Shown here one piece after another: positions 7,848 through 16,410 of a stretch of DNA of 64,000 bases. The stretch is from 3107 sp001483205 (GTDB lineage: Bacteria > Pseudomonadota > Alphaproteobacteria > Rhodobacterales > Rhodobacteraceae): contig OZ219809.1 in NCBI GenBank assembly GCA_964291375.2, positions 496,001 through 560,000 of the forward strand. The letters run 5' to 3'. A model generated the notes under the pieces. That model had not been told where the DNA came from and made no database searches. It worked only from the letters and a program-made list of their open reading frames with translations. Made by a program: the position numbers and the translations under genes. Within the stretch, counting starts at the first letter, position 1; each line of letters starts with the position of its first letter.

Positions 7848-9398
7848 ATGCGCCAGAGATTCCGAACCGGCTACGCCTTTCTTGCGCGGCTTCTGGCCTC
7901 ACCGCAGGTCTTCATCCTTTTCCCGGCGGTCTTGCTTGCGGCATACTGGGGCGGCGGCGAGCGGGCGCTGATGCTCTCGGCCATCACCATGATAGTGATC
8001 GGGGGTGCGCTGGCATGGCCGGGGCTGGCGGGCCGGATGCCCGGGCCGACGGATGCGCTGACCGGCCTGCCGGATCGGGATCATCTTATCACCCTCACCG
8101 ATCAGGCCATTGATACAGCCTTGAAAAACAACCTGAAAACCGCCACCCTGGTGCTGGAGACAGAGGGCTTTGCCACCCTTAGCGACCGCCATGGCCGACA
8201 GGCGGCGGATGATATGCTGATCCGCATCGCAACCCGTCTTGCGGCGGCCCTGCGCGGCGGCGACCATATCGCCCGGCTTGAGGGCGCGCGGTTCGGGATA
8301 ACCCTGTCGCCGGTCGCCCGTGCCAGCCCCGAAAGCCTTCTGCAAATCTCTGCGCGTTTGCAAAACACGCTTTCCGAGCCTTTTGTCCTTCATGGCGCGT
8401 CGCTTTATGTCTCGGCCAGTGTCGGCTTTTGCCGGATGGAAAACGCCCCGCGCGCCTGTGGCCGGTCGATGCTGAGGGCGGCGGAAACCGCGCTGTTTGC
8501 CGCCCGGCGCAGCAGGCCGGGGGCGGTGCGCGACTATACCGACGACATGCGCAAACAGGCGGCGATCCGCCGCAACCTGTCACAGGAAATCGACAAAGCG
8601 CTGGAGATCGGCCAGATTCGCCCCTGGTTTCAGCCCCAGGTGTCCGCCGATACCGGAGAGGTCAGCGGTTTCGAGGCACTGGCCCGGTGGGAGCACCCCG
8701 AACGCGGCATCATCCCGCCCGCCGAATTTCTGCCGGTCATCGACGAGGCCGGGCTGTCCGAACGGCTGAGCGAGGCAATTCTGCACGGCGCGCTGACCAC
8801 CCTGTCTTCGTGGGATAAGGCCGAGCTGAACGTGCCTGCCATCGCCGTCAATTTCGCGTCGGGAGAGCTGCATAATCCCAGACTGGCAGAGCGGGTCGGC
8901 TGTGAGCTGAAAGGCTTTGGCCTGTCCCCCCGGCGGCTGACCATCGAAATTCTGGAAAGCGTCATTGCGCGGTCGGACGAAGACATGGTGACCCGGAACA
9001 TCCGGGCGCTGTCTGATCTGGGCTGCGGGATTGATCTTGACGATTTCGGCATCGGTCATGCCTCTATTCTGAATATCCGCCGCTTCGGGGTTCACCGGAT
9101 CAAGATAGACCGCACCTTCATCACCCATATTCTTGATGGCAAGGAGCAGGAGCGGATGGTTGCGGCGATTCTGACCATGGCAGAGCGGTTGGGGTTGGAA
9201 ACCGTTGCCGAGGGGGTGGAAAAGGCCGAAGAACACGCGCTGCTGGCGCAACTGGGCTGCACCCATGTTCAGGGCTATGCCATTGCGCCGCCAATGCCTG
9301 CCGAGGGCACACCGGCCTGGCTGATGCGGTATCGGGACGGGCTTGTTGCGCGGGCGGCGGGGCAGGGCGGGCAGAGGCGCGCGGCGCGGAAGGGGTGA
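7848..9398 (+). CDS. Membrane GGDEF-EAL protein, probable c-di-GMP phosphodiesterase
   Basis: 516 residues: two membrane helices (about 18-34 and 41-63), a GGDEF-like domain (about 65-230) and an EAL domain (about 245-495). The GGDEF core is degenerate: the signature position reads RLEGARFGI, so cyclase activity is unlikely. The EAL domain keeps its key residues: EAL from residue 276, NFAS, TIEILES, DLDDFGIGHAS, KIDRTFI, VAEGVE and VQGYAI. It should hydrolyse c-di-GMP to pGpG, with the GGDEF-like domain at most a GTP sensor. It stands alone between two repeat blocks. Confidence 0.88.
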   Translation: MRQRFRTGYAFLARLLASPQVFILFPAVLLAAYWGGGERALMLSAITMIVIGGALAWPGLAGRMPGPTDALTGLPDRDHLITLTDQAIDTALKNNLKTATLVLETEGFATLSDRHGRQAADDMLIRIATRLAAALRGGDHIARLEGARFGITLSPVARASPESLLQISARLQNTLSEPFVLHGASLYVSASVGFCRMENAPRACGRSMLRAAETALFAARRSRPGAVRDYTDDMRKQAAIRRNLSQEIDKALEIGQIRPWFQPQVSADTGEVSGFEALARWEHPERGIIPPAEFLPVIDEAGLSERLSEAILHGALTTLSSWDKAELNVPAIAVNFASGELHNPRLAERVGCELKGFGLSPRRLTIEILESVIARSDEDMVTRNIRALSDLGCGIDLDDFGIGHASILNIRRFGVHRIKIDRTFITHILDGKEQERMVAAILTMAERLGLETVAEGVEKAEEHALLAQLGCTHVQGYAIAPPMPAEGTPAWLMRYRDGLVARAAGQGGQRRAARKG

Positions 9399-9493
9399 AA
9401 AGGCCTCTCGCATAAGGGCGCATCAGTGGCCAAACCGTCCCGCCCGGCTCTGCGAATATGCAGAGGTCTTGAAGGTAGGTCCGTCCACCCGAC

Positions 9494-9571
9494 CTTATCC
9501 GCGGGTAAGGTCACGACGCCCGAGCTTATCCGCGGATAAGGTCACCACACCCGGACTTATCCGCGGATAAG
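9494..9571. repeat. 31-bp tandem repeat with palindromic core (iteron-like, 2.5 units)
   Basis: Three 16-bp palindromes start at 9494, 9525 and 9556, exactly 31 bp apart. The spacer after the first two is GGTCACGACGCCCGAG and GGTCACCACACCCGGA, so the unit is a true tandem repeat. Thirty-one bp is about three helical turns, placing the palindromes on one face of the DNA. Confidence 0.85.
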
Positions 9572-9673
9572 GCTGTGCGTCCGGTTAACCGTTTCCGGGC
9601 CGACCGGGCGGAGCCCAAGCAGGCGCTGCCCTTCGGACGGGTCGCGCCTCTGTCCCGGCAAGGGGGGTGGCGG

Positions 9674-9799
9674 CTTATCCGCGGATAAGGGCAGTACTGC
9701 TGACATATTGGCTTGGGCCGGGCCGAGGCTTATCCGCGGATAAGGGCAGCATCGCTGACATATTGGCTTGGGCAGGGCCGAGGCTTATCCGCGGATAAG
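9674..9799. repeat. 55-bp tandem repeat with palindromic core
   Basis: Palindromes start at 9674, 9729 and 9784, exactly 55 bp apart. Each is followed by GGCAGYAYYGCTGACATATTGGC (given here as a consensus in two parts: GGCAG, then CTGACATATTGGC) and, in the first two, TTGGGC-GGGCCGAGG. The third unit runs into a repeat-end sequence GCGCATCGG. The same 'AATATGTCAGCAATGCTGACC' block in reverse sense precedes palindromes near 24134 and 24712. Confidence 0.85.
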
Positions 9800-10367
9800 G
9801 GCAGTACTGCTGACATATTGGCGCATCGGCTGCCAACCTGTCCCGCCCGGTCGCAAGACCGGGCAGCGCCCGCCCCGCCCCATGGCGGGCGCTTCGCTTC
9901 CGCCGGGTCGGGCGCTGCCCTCACCCGTTCTTTTGAAACCCGTCACCCATATCCCCGCCGGACCCGGACATCATGCAGAGGTCTTGGGAATAGGTCACTC
10001 CACCCGGCCTTATCCGCGGATAAGGGTGTGCATCCGGCGGGCCGTTTCCGGGAGCGGCACGGGGGGGCGCGCCGCCCACCCCATTGAGGGGCAGGCAGGC
10101 GCTGCCCGGCGCAAGCGCCGGGCGGGATGTTTGGGGGGCGATACAGCCTTATGCAGAGGTCTTGGGAATAGGTCACTCCACCCGAGCTTATCCGCGGATA
10201 AGGCTGTGCATCCGGCGGGCCGTTTCCGGGCCGACCGGGCGGACCGCCTGGCCACCGGCGCGCCAATATACCGGAGTCTCTTTGACCCAACCGGCATATG
10301 TTGACATTTTTGCCCCCAGTCTGTTCAACCGCCAAGACCTTTGGTGCGGATCAGGTGGCGGCCTCTC

Positions 10368-12191
10368 ATGGATGATCAAAACAGGAACCTTCTTCTCGCA
10401 ATCCTGCTCAGCGGGCTGGTGATGGTGGTGTGGCTGGCGCTGTTCCCGCCACCGCCGCCGCCGGATGAGACATCGGCAGACATATCGGGGGCCGAAAACC
10501 CCTTATCCGCGGATACGGTCGCCCCTGCCGAACCCGCCCCCGGCGCAGCCTTGCCTGATTCGGCGGAAACCCCTGTCGCCGGGGATGCGCCCCGCATCAC
10601 CATCGACACCCCGCGCCTGACCGGTTCGGTCTCGCTTCTGGGCGGGCGCATCGATGATCTGTCCCTGCGTGACTATCGCGTATCGCTTGATGACGAGGAA
10701 ATCGTCCGGCTGCTGAAGCCTGAGGGCGAGCACGAGGCCTATTACGCCGTTCACGGCTGGGCACCGGGCGGTGATCTGTCGCAGGGCGATGTTCCCGGTG
10801 CAAGCACCCTGTGGCAGGTCGAAAGCGGCACGGCGCTGTCCCCGGACCGCCCGCTGAGGCTGATCTGGCAAAGCCCGCGCGGGCTGACCTTTCGCCGGGA
10901 AATCGCCATTGACGACGCCTATATGTTCACCATCACCCAATCGGTGAAAAACGGTGCCGGAACCCCCGTGCGCCTGGCCCCCTACGGGCTTTTGGCCCGG
11001 CACGGAGAGCCCGAGAACCTCAAAGGCTTTTTCATCATCCACGAGGGCGGCGTGCGCATGGCCGATGGCGAGCTGACCGAAAGCGATTATGACGACTTCA
11101 CCGATCTGCCCCATGTGCCGCGAGAGGCCGCCCAGGCCGAAATCACCGATGTGTCCGAAAGCGGCTGGGTCGGTTTTACCGATCACTACTGGATGACAAC
11201 GCTGATCCCGCGCGCGGGCCAGCCCTTCACCGCCAAGGAACTCTATCGCGGCAATTCCGGCCTTTATCTGACCGAGGCCCGCCTGCCCGCCGTCACCCTT
11301 GCCCCCGGCGGGGCCGAAACCGTGACCACCCGCCTGTTCGCGGGCGCAAAGGAATGGGAGACGATCCGCGCCTATGAAACCGACGGGGGTGTTCCCGGTT
11401 TCCTTGATTCGATTGACTGGGGGTGGTTCTTTTTTCTGACCAAGCCGATTTTCTGGCTGCTGCACACGATCAACCTGTATATCGGGAATATGGGCTGGTC
11501 GATCATCGCGCTGACCGTGGTGATCAAGGCCGCAGTGCTGCCGCTGGCCTATAAATCCTATGCTTCAATGGCCAAAATGAAGGAATTGCAGCCCGAGATG
11601 GAGGCGCTGAAGGAACGCTGCGGCGATGACCGCCAGAAGCTCCAGCAAGAGATGATGAAGCTCTACCGCGACAAAAAGGTCAACCCGGCGGCGGGTTGTC
11701 TGCCGATCCTCTTGCAAATCCCGATTTTCTTTTCGCTCTACAAGGTGATTTTCGTCACCATCGAGCTGCGTCATGCCGAATGGATCGGCTGGATTCGCGA
11801 CCTGTCCGCCCCTGATCCGACATCGATGCTCAACCTCTTTGGCCTGTTGCCCTTTGCCGCGCCTGAACCGGGGTCGCTGCTGGCCATCATATCGCTGGGG
11901 GTGCTGCCGATTATCCTTGGCGTGTCGATGTGGATGCAGCAAAAGCTGAACCCGGCCCCGACCGACCCGACGCAAAAGATGATCTTTGCCTGGATGCCGT
12001 GGGTTTTCATGTTCATGCTGGGCGGGTTTTCCAGCGGGCTGGTGCTCTATTGGATTGCCAACAACGTGATCACCTTTGTGCAGCAATATGCGATCATGCG
12101 CAGCCACGGCTATCGCCCGGATGTGTTTGGCAATATCCGGGCGGGCTTTCGGCGGCGCGGCGATGCGGACAAGGGCACCGGCGGCAAATGA
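10368..12191 (+). CDS. yidC: Membrane protein insertase YidC
   Basis: 607 residues. ATG 10368 (MDDQNRNLLLAILLSG) gives the normal proteobacterial N-terminal helix; an upstream GTG frame is not needed. After the helix and a proline run comes the large periplasmic domain (about 70-340), then the conserved core from about 365 with IINLYIG-like, GCLPILLQIPIFFSLYK and WMPWVFMFMLGGFSSGL. It inserts proteins into the inner membrane alone or with SecYEG. An oddity is a near-copy of the intergenic palindrome (CTTATCCGCGGATACG, 10502-10517) in the linker after the first helix, read as LSADT. The stop overlaps the next gene as ATGA. Confidence 0.96.
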   Translation: MDDQNRNLLLAILLSGLVMVVWLALFPPPPPPDETSADISGAENPLSADTVAPAEPAPGAALPDSAETPVAGDAPRITIDTPRLTGSVSLLGGRIDDLSLRDYRVSLDDEEIVRLLKPEGEHEAYYAVHGWAPGGDLSQGDVPGASTLWQVESGTALSPDRPLRLIWQSPRGLTFRREIAIDDAYMFTITQSVKNGAGTPVRLAPYGLLARHGEPENLKGFFIIHEGGVRMADGELTESDYDDFTDLPHVPREAAQAEITDVSESGWVGFTDHYWMTTLIPRAGQPFTAKELYRGNSGLYLTEARLPAVTLAPGGAETVTTRLFAGAKEWETIRAYETDGGVPGFLDSIDWGWFFFLTKPIFWLLHTINLYIGNMGWSIIALTVVIKAAVLPLAYKSYASMAKMKELQPEMEALKERCGDDRQKLQQEMMKLYRDKKVNPAAGCLPILLQIPIFFSLYKVIFVTIELRHAEWIGWIRDLSAPDPTSMLNLFGLLPFAAPEPGSLLAIISLGVLPIILGVSMWMQQKLNPAPTDPTQKMIFAWMPWVFMFMLGGFSSGLVLYWIANNVITFVQQYAIMRSHGYRPDVFGNIRAGFRRRGDADKGTGGK

Positions 12192-12958
12192 CCCCGGCGG
12201 CCCGCATCAGTGCGCTTTTTCGCCACCCGATCAAGGGGTTGGGCGCAGAGCCGCTTTCGCGGGCCGATCTGCGCGCGCAGGCGGTGATGCCGGGCGACCG
12301 GGAATGGGCGCTGGCGCAGGAGGGCACCCCGATCAACCGCGCCGCCCCTGAATGGATGCCCTGCGCGGCGTTCGTGCGTGGCGCGAAGGCCCCGACGCTG
12401 ATGGCGGTCACGGCCCGGCGTGAAGGGGGCGGGCGGTTCCGGCTGTCCCACCCCCATGTGCCGGATATTGTCTTTGATCCCGCGACCGGGGCAGGGGAGG
12501 CGGCGCTGATTCGCTGGGTCCGGCCGCTGTTTCCGCCCGCACGGCCCGCGCCTGCCGCTCTGGTCCGCCTGCCGGGGGGCGGTATGACCGACAGCCGCAG
12601 CCGGACCCTCACACTGTTGTCCGACGACAGCCTCGCCGCCCTGTCAGGCAGGATTGGCCGGCCGCTCGACCGGCGGCGGTTTCGCGGCAATATCTGGGTC
12701 AGCGGGGTACCCCCATGGCAGGAGCTTGACCTGATCGGGCAGGAGATCACCCTTGGCGGCCTGTCTGCGCGGGTGATCAGGCCGGTGGACCGCTGCCGCG
12801 CCCCGAACGGCAACCCGGAAACGGGCGAAGAGGATTGCGATGTGCTCGGTTGCCTGAACCGGGAGTTCGGCCATCCGAATTTCGGCGTTTTTGTCGAGGT
12901 TCTGACCGGCGGGGCGCTGGCGGTCGGGGATGATTTCGGGATCGGCCCGGCGGCATGA
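12188..12958 (+). CDS. MOSC-domain protein
   Basis: 256 residues, with an N-terminal beta-barrel-like part (RISALFRHPIKGLGAEPLS) and a MOSC domain including FRGNIWVSG, WQELDLIGQEITLGG and the conserved cysteine in PVDRCRAPNGNPETGEEDCDVL. MOSC proteins bind or transfer sulfur for molybdenum cofactor chemistry or reduce N-hydroxylated compounds; substrate cannot be read from sequence. It overlaps yidC (ATGA) and yihA (ATGA), a standard Rhodobacterales arrangement. Confidence 0.88.
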   Translation: MTPAARISALFRHPIKGLGAEPLSRADLRAQAVMPGDREWALAQEGTPINRAAPEWMPCAAFVRGAKAPTLMAVTARREGGGRFRLSHPHVPDIVFDPATGAGEAALIRWVRPLFPPARPAPAALVRLPGGGMTDSRSRTLTLLSDDSLAALSGRIGRPLDRRRFRGNIWVSGVPPWQELDLIGQEITLGGLSARVIRPVDRCRAPNGNPETGEEDCDVLGCLNREFGHPNFGVFVEVLTGGALAVGDDFGIGPAA

Positions 12959-13608
12959 CCACCCTGCCGTTTTCCATAGCGCCGGAGCCGGACCCGGCGG
13001 CGCTTGAGGCCGGGCGCAGGCTGTTCGCCGGGGATGTGGGGTTTCTGAAGGGCGTTGCCGCCCTGTCGGGCCTGCCGCCTGCCGACCGGCCCGAGGTCTG
13101 TTTTGCCGGGCGTTCCAATGTCGGCAAATCCACTCTGATCAACGCGCTTGCCGGGCAGAAGGGGCTGGCGCGGGCCTCTGGCGCGCCCGGCAGAACGCAG
13201 GAGATCAACTATTTCACCCTGGCCGACAGCCATTATCTGGTTGATCTGCCGGGCTATGGCTATGCCCGTGCGCCGCGCCCGGTGGTTGAACGCTGGCAAC
13301 GGCTGCTGAAATCCTATCTGACCGGGCGGCAGACCCTGCGCCGGGTGTTTCTGCTGATTGATGCCCGGCACGGGGCGAAACCGGTGGACGAAGACATCAT
13401 GGCGCTTTTGGACAAGGCGGCGGTGACCTTTCAGGTTGTTCTGACCAAGGCCGACAAGACCGGCGGGCCGGGTCTGGAGCGGGCGCTGGAGATCACCCGT
13501 GCCGCGCTTGGCCGTCGCCCTGCCGCCTATCCGCATCTGATCGTGACCTCGGCAGAGGACGGGCGCGGGCTGGCCGCCCTGCGCAGCGCGGTTGCCGATA
13601 TTGACTGA
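12955..13608 (+). CDS. yihA: Ribosome biogenesis GTP-binding protein YihA/YsxC (EngB)
   Basis: 217 residues, a small TRAFAC GTPase. G1 is GRSNVGKS at residues 52-59, G2 lies in GAPGRTQEINYF, G3 is DLPGYGYA, G4 is TKADK and G5 is TSAEDGRG. The family aids late large-subunit ribosome assembly and is usually essential. It overlaps the MOSC gene by four bases, and argB follows after 59 bp. Confidence 0.95.
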   Translation: MTTLPFSIAPEPDPAALEAGRRLFAGDVGFLKGVAALSGLPPADRPEVCFAGRSNVGKSTLINALAGQKGLARASGAPGRTQEINYFTLADSHYLVDLPGYGYARAPRPVVERWQRLLKSYLTGRQTLRRVFLLIDARHGAKPVDEDIMALLDKAAVTFQVVLTKADKTGGPGLERALEITRAALGRRPAAYPHLIVTSAEDGRGLAALRSAVADID

Positions 13609-13667
13609 CCGACAAACCCCTTGCCCCCGCCGGGCGCATCGGCAAGATAGGGCCGGGGACAGACCGG

Positions 13668-14531
13668 ATGAAAAAGCACACCATAAGCCGCGACTGGATC
13701 GCCACCGCCCGCACCCTGTCGGCGGCGCTGCCCTATCTGCAACGCTATACCGGCGCAATCGTCGTTATCAAGTTCGGCGGCCATGCGATGGGCGACGAGG
13801 CGGCAATGGAAACCTTTGCCCGCGACATGGTGCTGATGCGGCAGGTGGGGGTGAACCCGGTGATCGTCCATGGCGGCGGGCCGATGATCAACCAGTGGCT
13901 GGAAAGGCTCGGCATCCCGTCGCGCTTTGCTGGCGGCAGGCGGATCACCGATGAGGCCACGGTCGAGGTGGTCGAGATGGTGCTGTCGGGCCGGGTCAAC
14001 AAGCGCATCGTGCAGGCGATCAACCGGCAGGGCGGGCGCGCCGTGGGGCTGTCGGGCAAGGACGGGAACCTGATGATCTGCGAACAGGCCGATCCTGATC
14101 TGGGTTTCGTCGGTGCGCCGTCTGAGGTTGACCCGCGCATTCTGACCGCGCTTTTCGATGCCGGGGCGATTCCGGTGATTGCGCCTTTGGGGGCGGGGCG
14201 GCAGGGCGAGACGTTTAACATCAACGCCGATACGGTGGCAGGCGCGATTGCCGCCGCGCTGAGGGCCGACCGGTTGCTGTTGCTGACCGATGTTGCCGGG
14301 GTCAGGGACGAAACCGGCGCGATTGTCACCGAGCTGACCACAGAGCGTATTCGCGCGCTGACGGCGGCGGGGGTGATCTCAGGGGGCATGATCCCGAAGA
14401 CAGAGACCTGCGCCGAGGCGATTGAGGCCGGTGTGCGCGCGGCGGTGATCCTTGACGGGCGCGCGCCCAATGCCTGCCTGCTGGAGCTGTTTACTGATCA
14501 CGGGGCGGGGTCGATCATCCGGCGGGGCTGA
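13668..14531 (+). CDS. argB: Acetylglutamate kinase ArgB
   Basis: 287 residues. It phosphorylates N-acetylglutamate in arginine biosynthesis. Visible motifs: VIKFGGHAMGD (Lys for phosphate binding), VIVHGGGPMINQWL, GRVNKRIVQAIN, INADTVAGAIAAALRADRLLLLTDVAGV and GGMIPKTETCAEAIEAGV. The length and the N-terminal helix (ISRDWIATARTLSAALPYLQRY) match the hexameric, arginine-inhibited type. ATG 13668 follows GACAGACCGG with a weak ribosome site. Confidence 0.96.
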   Translation: MKKHTISRDWIATARTLSAALPYLQRYTGAIVVIKFGGHAMGDEAAMETFARDMVLMRQVGVNPVIVHGGGPMINQWLERLGIPSRFAGGRRITDEATVEVVEMVLSGRVNKRIVQAINRQGGRAVGLSGKDGNLMICEQADPDLGFVGAPSEVDPRILTALFDAGAIPVIAPLGAGRQGETFNINADTVAGAIAAALRADRLLLLTDVAGVRDETGAIVTELTTERIRALTAAGVISGGMIPKTETCAEAIEAGVRAAVILDGRAPNACLLELFTDHGAGSIIRRG

Positions 14532-14968
14532 GGCCGGTGCGGGTGGCCCGGCGCGGGGGAAAGACCTCTGGATAATGGCGCATCGGTTGCCAAACAACCT
14601 GCCCGGTCGCAAGACCGGGCAGCGCCCGCCCCGCCCCACGGCGGGCGCTATGCACCCGCCGGGCCGGGCGCTGCCCTCGCCCTTTGAAGCTCAATGGTCC
14701 GATGACATGATAAAGCCCTCTGCATGATGGCGCAGCGCCTGCCAACCTGTCCCGCCCGGCGGAACGCCGGGCGCTGCCCTCTCCCTTTAATGCTCAATGG
14801 TCCGATGACATGATAAAGCCCTCTGCATGATGGCGCATCGGTTGCCAAACCATCTGCCCGGTCGCGAGACCGGGCCGCGCCGTCTCACCCCTCAATGGGG
14901 TGAACGGCGTGTGCCCCCGCCCAATCCCCCGCGTTGACCCCCGGCCCGGATGGTGATTAGATCGGCGG
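14532..14968. repeat. Repeat block between argB and the sterol desaturase gene
   Basis: Three right-end MITE-like repeats in the same orientation (AAGACCTCTGGATAAT at 14561; AAAGCCCTCTGCATGATGG near 14711 and 14814). The segment 14689-14734 is repeated exactly at 14792-14837 (103 bp apart). Hairpins GCCCGGTCGCAAGACCGGGC near 14602 and GCCCGGTCGCGAGACCGGGC near 14859 follow individual ends. The last one is followed by a CACCCC-TCAAT-GGGGTG hairpin ending near 14910. No coding frame is convincing. Confidence 0.75.
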
Positions 14969-15763
14969 ATGGAGCATGAAGCCGCCCTCCGGCTGTCAAT
15001 TTTTCTGAGCCTCTTCGCCCTGTTCGCGGGGCTGGAGGCGCTTGCCCCCCGCCGTGCCCGCGCCCTGCCGCGCCGCCGCCGCTGGCTGACCAACGGGGCC
15101 ATCACCCTCCTCAATACCCTGACCCTGCGGGCACTGGCCCTTGGCCTGCCGCTGCTCGCCGTCGGTGCGGCCATCGACGCCGGGGCCATGGGCCTGGGGC
15201 TGTTCAATATCGTCACCTGGCCGGTATGGGTCGAAATCACTCTGGCGGTTCTTATCTTTGATCTGGCGATCTGGGCGCAGCATCTGATCACCCACAAAGT
15301 GCCGGTCCTGTGGCGGCTGCACCGGGTTCACCACGCCGACCGGGACATCGACGTAAGCACGGCGATTCGCTTTCACCCGATCGAGATCGCCCTGTCGATG
15401 CTGCTCAAGATCAGCCTTGTTTATCTGATCGGCCCGGCGGCGCTGGCCGTGGTTCTGTTTGAAATCCTGCTTAACGGCACCGCGCTGTTCACCCATGCCA
15501 ATCTGCGCCTGCCCCCGTATATCGACCGTCCGCTGCGGCTGATTCTGGTGACGCCTGACATGCACCGGGTGCATCACTCGACCGACCGGCGCGAACATGA
15601 CAGCAATTACGGCTTTGCCCTGTCGGTCTGGGACAGGCTGTTCGGCACCTATATCGCCCGCCCCCGCGCCGGGCATGACGGGATGACAACCGGGCTGGAA
15701 TGGCAGGATGACCGGCCCGCAAGACTGGGGTGGAGCCTGTGGCTTCCGTTCCGGCGCAGATGA
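14969..15763 (+). CDS. Sterol desaturase / fatty acid hydroxylase family protein
   Basis: 264 residues, about four membrane segments. The di-iron histidine motifs are complete: HLITH (105-109), HRVHH (118-122) and MHRVHHSTDR near 197-206. Substrates in this family range from sterols to fatty-acyl and carotenoid-like lipids, so the exact reaction is open. It is first in an operon with overlapping ferredoxin-like and SixA genes; the ferredoxin neighbour could be an electron donor, but this is inference from adjacency. Confidence 0.88.
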   Translation: MEHEAALRLSIFLSLFALFAGLEALAPRRARALPRRRRWLTNGAITLLNTLTLRALALGLPLLAVGAAIDAGAMGLGLFNIVTWPVWVEITLAVLIFDLAIWAQHLITHKVPVLWRLHRVHHADRDIDVSTAIRFHPIEIALSMLLKISLVYLIGPAALAVVLFEILLNGTALFTHANLRLPPYIDRPLRLILVTPDMHRVHHSTDRREHDSNYGFALSVWDRLFGTYIARPRAGHDGMTTGLEWQDDRPARLGWSLWLPFRRR

Positions 15764-16410
15764 CCCATCAGGCGGCGCGGGCCGCGGCGCGGGCGGTGTG
15801 GCTTGATATTGTCGCGGCGCTCAATCCTGCGCCCGGGGATGCGGCGCCCGAGGGCTGCGGCACGCTTTTGCTGCTCGGCCCCCGAGAGCCGGGTTTCTGG
15901 CCGGTCTTTACCGCGTCGCCTGAGTATGGCGATGGCGCGCCGCATCCGCTTGACCGCTGGTCGAGGCGGGTGGTGACGGCGCTGGCAGGCACCCTTGGCG
16001 GGGCGGCGATCTTTCCCTCTGACGGGCCGCCCTATCCGCCGTTTTTTCGCTGGGCGGTGCGGTCGGGGCATATCTGGCCGTCGCCGGTGCAGCTTTTGGT
16101 TCATGGCCGCGCCGGTCTGATGGTGTCGTTTCGCGGCGCGGTGGCGGTGCCGGAGCGGTTTGCCCTGCCTGGGGTGCCGCCAGCCCCCCCCTGCACGGGC
16201 TGCGCGCGCCCCTGCCTTGAGGCCTGCCCGGTGGGGGCGCTGACCGGCGACGGCTATGACGTGGAAAAATGCCATGAATATCTGGAGACGCAGGCCGGGG
16301 CGGATTGCCTGTCGCGGGGCTGTCTGGTGCGCCGCGCCTGTCCGGTGTCGCAGGGCCATGGCCGGTTGCAGGCCCAAGCCGCCTTTCACATGAGGGCCTT
16401 TCACCCATGA
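15760..16410 (+). CDS. 4Fe-4S ferredoxin-type protein
   Basis: 216 residues from ATG 15760, which overlaps the desaturase stop (ATGA); an earlier start at 15730 lies inside that gene. The C-terminal third has two cysteine clusters: CTGCARPCLEACP and a later group CHEY...DCLSRGCLVRRACP, enough for one or two [4Fe-4S] centres. The N-terminal 150 residues show no known catalytic motif. It resembles the ferredoxin-like part of QueG-type proteins without their cobalamin domain. Role unknown; electron transfer to the neighbouring di-iron enzyme is possible. Confidence 0.75.
   Translation: MTHQAARAAARAVWLDIVAALNPAPGDAAPEGCGTLLLLGPREPGFWPVFTASPEYGDGAPHPLDRWSRRVVTALAGTLGGAAIFPSDGPPYPPFFRWAVRSGHIWPSPVQLLVHGRAGLMVSFRGAVAVPERFALPGVPPAPPCTGCARPCLEACPVGALTGDGYDVEKCHEYLETQAGADCLSRGCLVRRACPVSQGHGRLQAQAAFHMRAFHP

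Larger units (their letters stand above)
9399..10367. repeat. 969-bp gene-free palindrome and repeat array upstream of yidC
   Basis: Eight perfect and one near-perfect copies of CTTATCCGCGGATAAG occur here (starts 9494, 9525, 9556, 9674, 9729, 9784, 10009, 10187; 9494 has GTAAG), with MITE-like ends near 9405, 9458, 9972 and 10151, hairpins GCCCGGTCGCAAGACCGGGC near 9843 and GCCCGGCGCAAGCGCCGGGC near 10106, and the stretch ATGCAGAGGTCTTGGGAATAGGTCACTCCACCCG present twice (described by position: about 9974 and 10152). No rpmH, rnpA or yidD is found, although these often precede yidC. Confidence 0.8.

Noticed and set aside
9494..9799. CRISPR array
   Set aside because: Repeats are 16-bp palindromes in units whose spacers are themselves repeated rather than unique, spacing is 31 or 55 bp, and no cas gene is present.
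9494..10202. Replication origin with DnaA boxes or plasmid iterons
   Set aside because: TTATCCGCG differs from the DnaA box TTATCCACA at two positions and the same palindromes occur at many distant sites; no dnaA, repA or AT-rich unwinding region is nearby.
14600..14910. Group II intron or riboswitch
   Set aside because: GNRA hairpins alone are insufficient; no domain V, intron-encoded protein or known riboswitch core was found.
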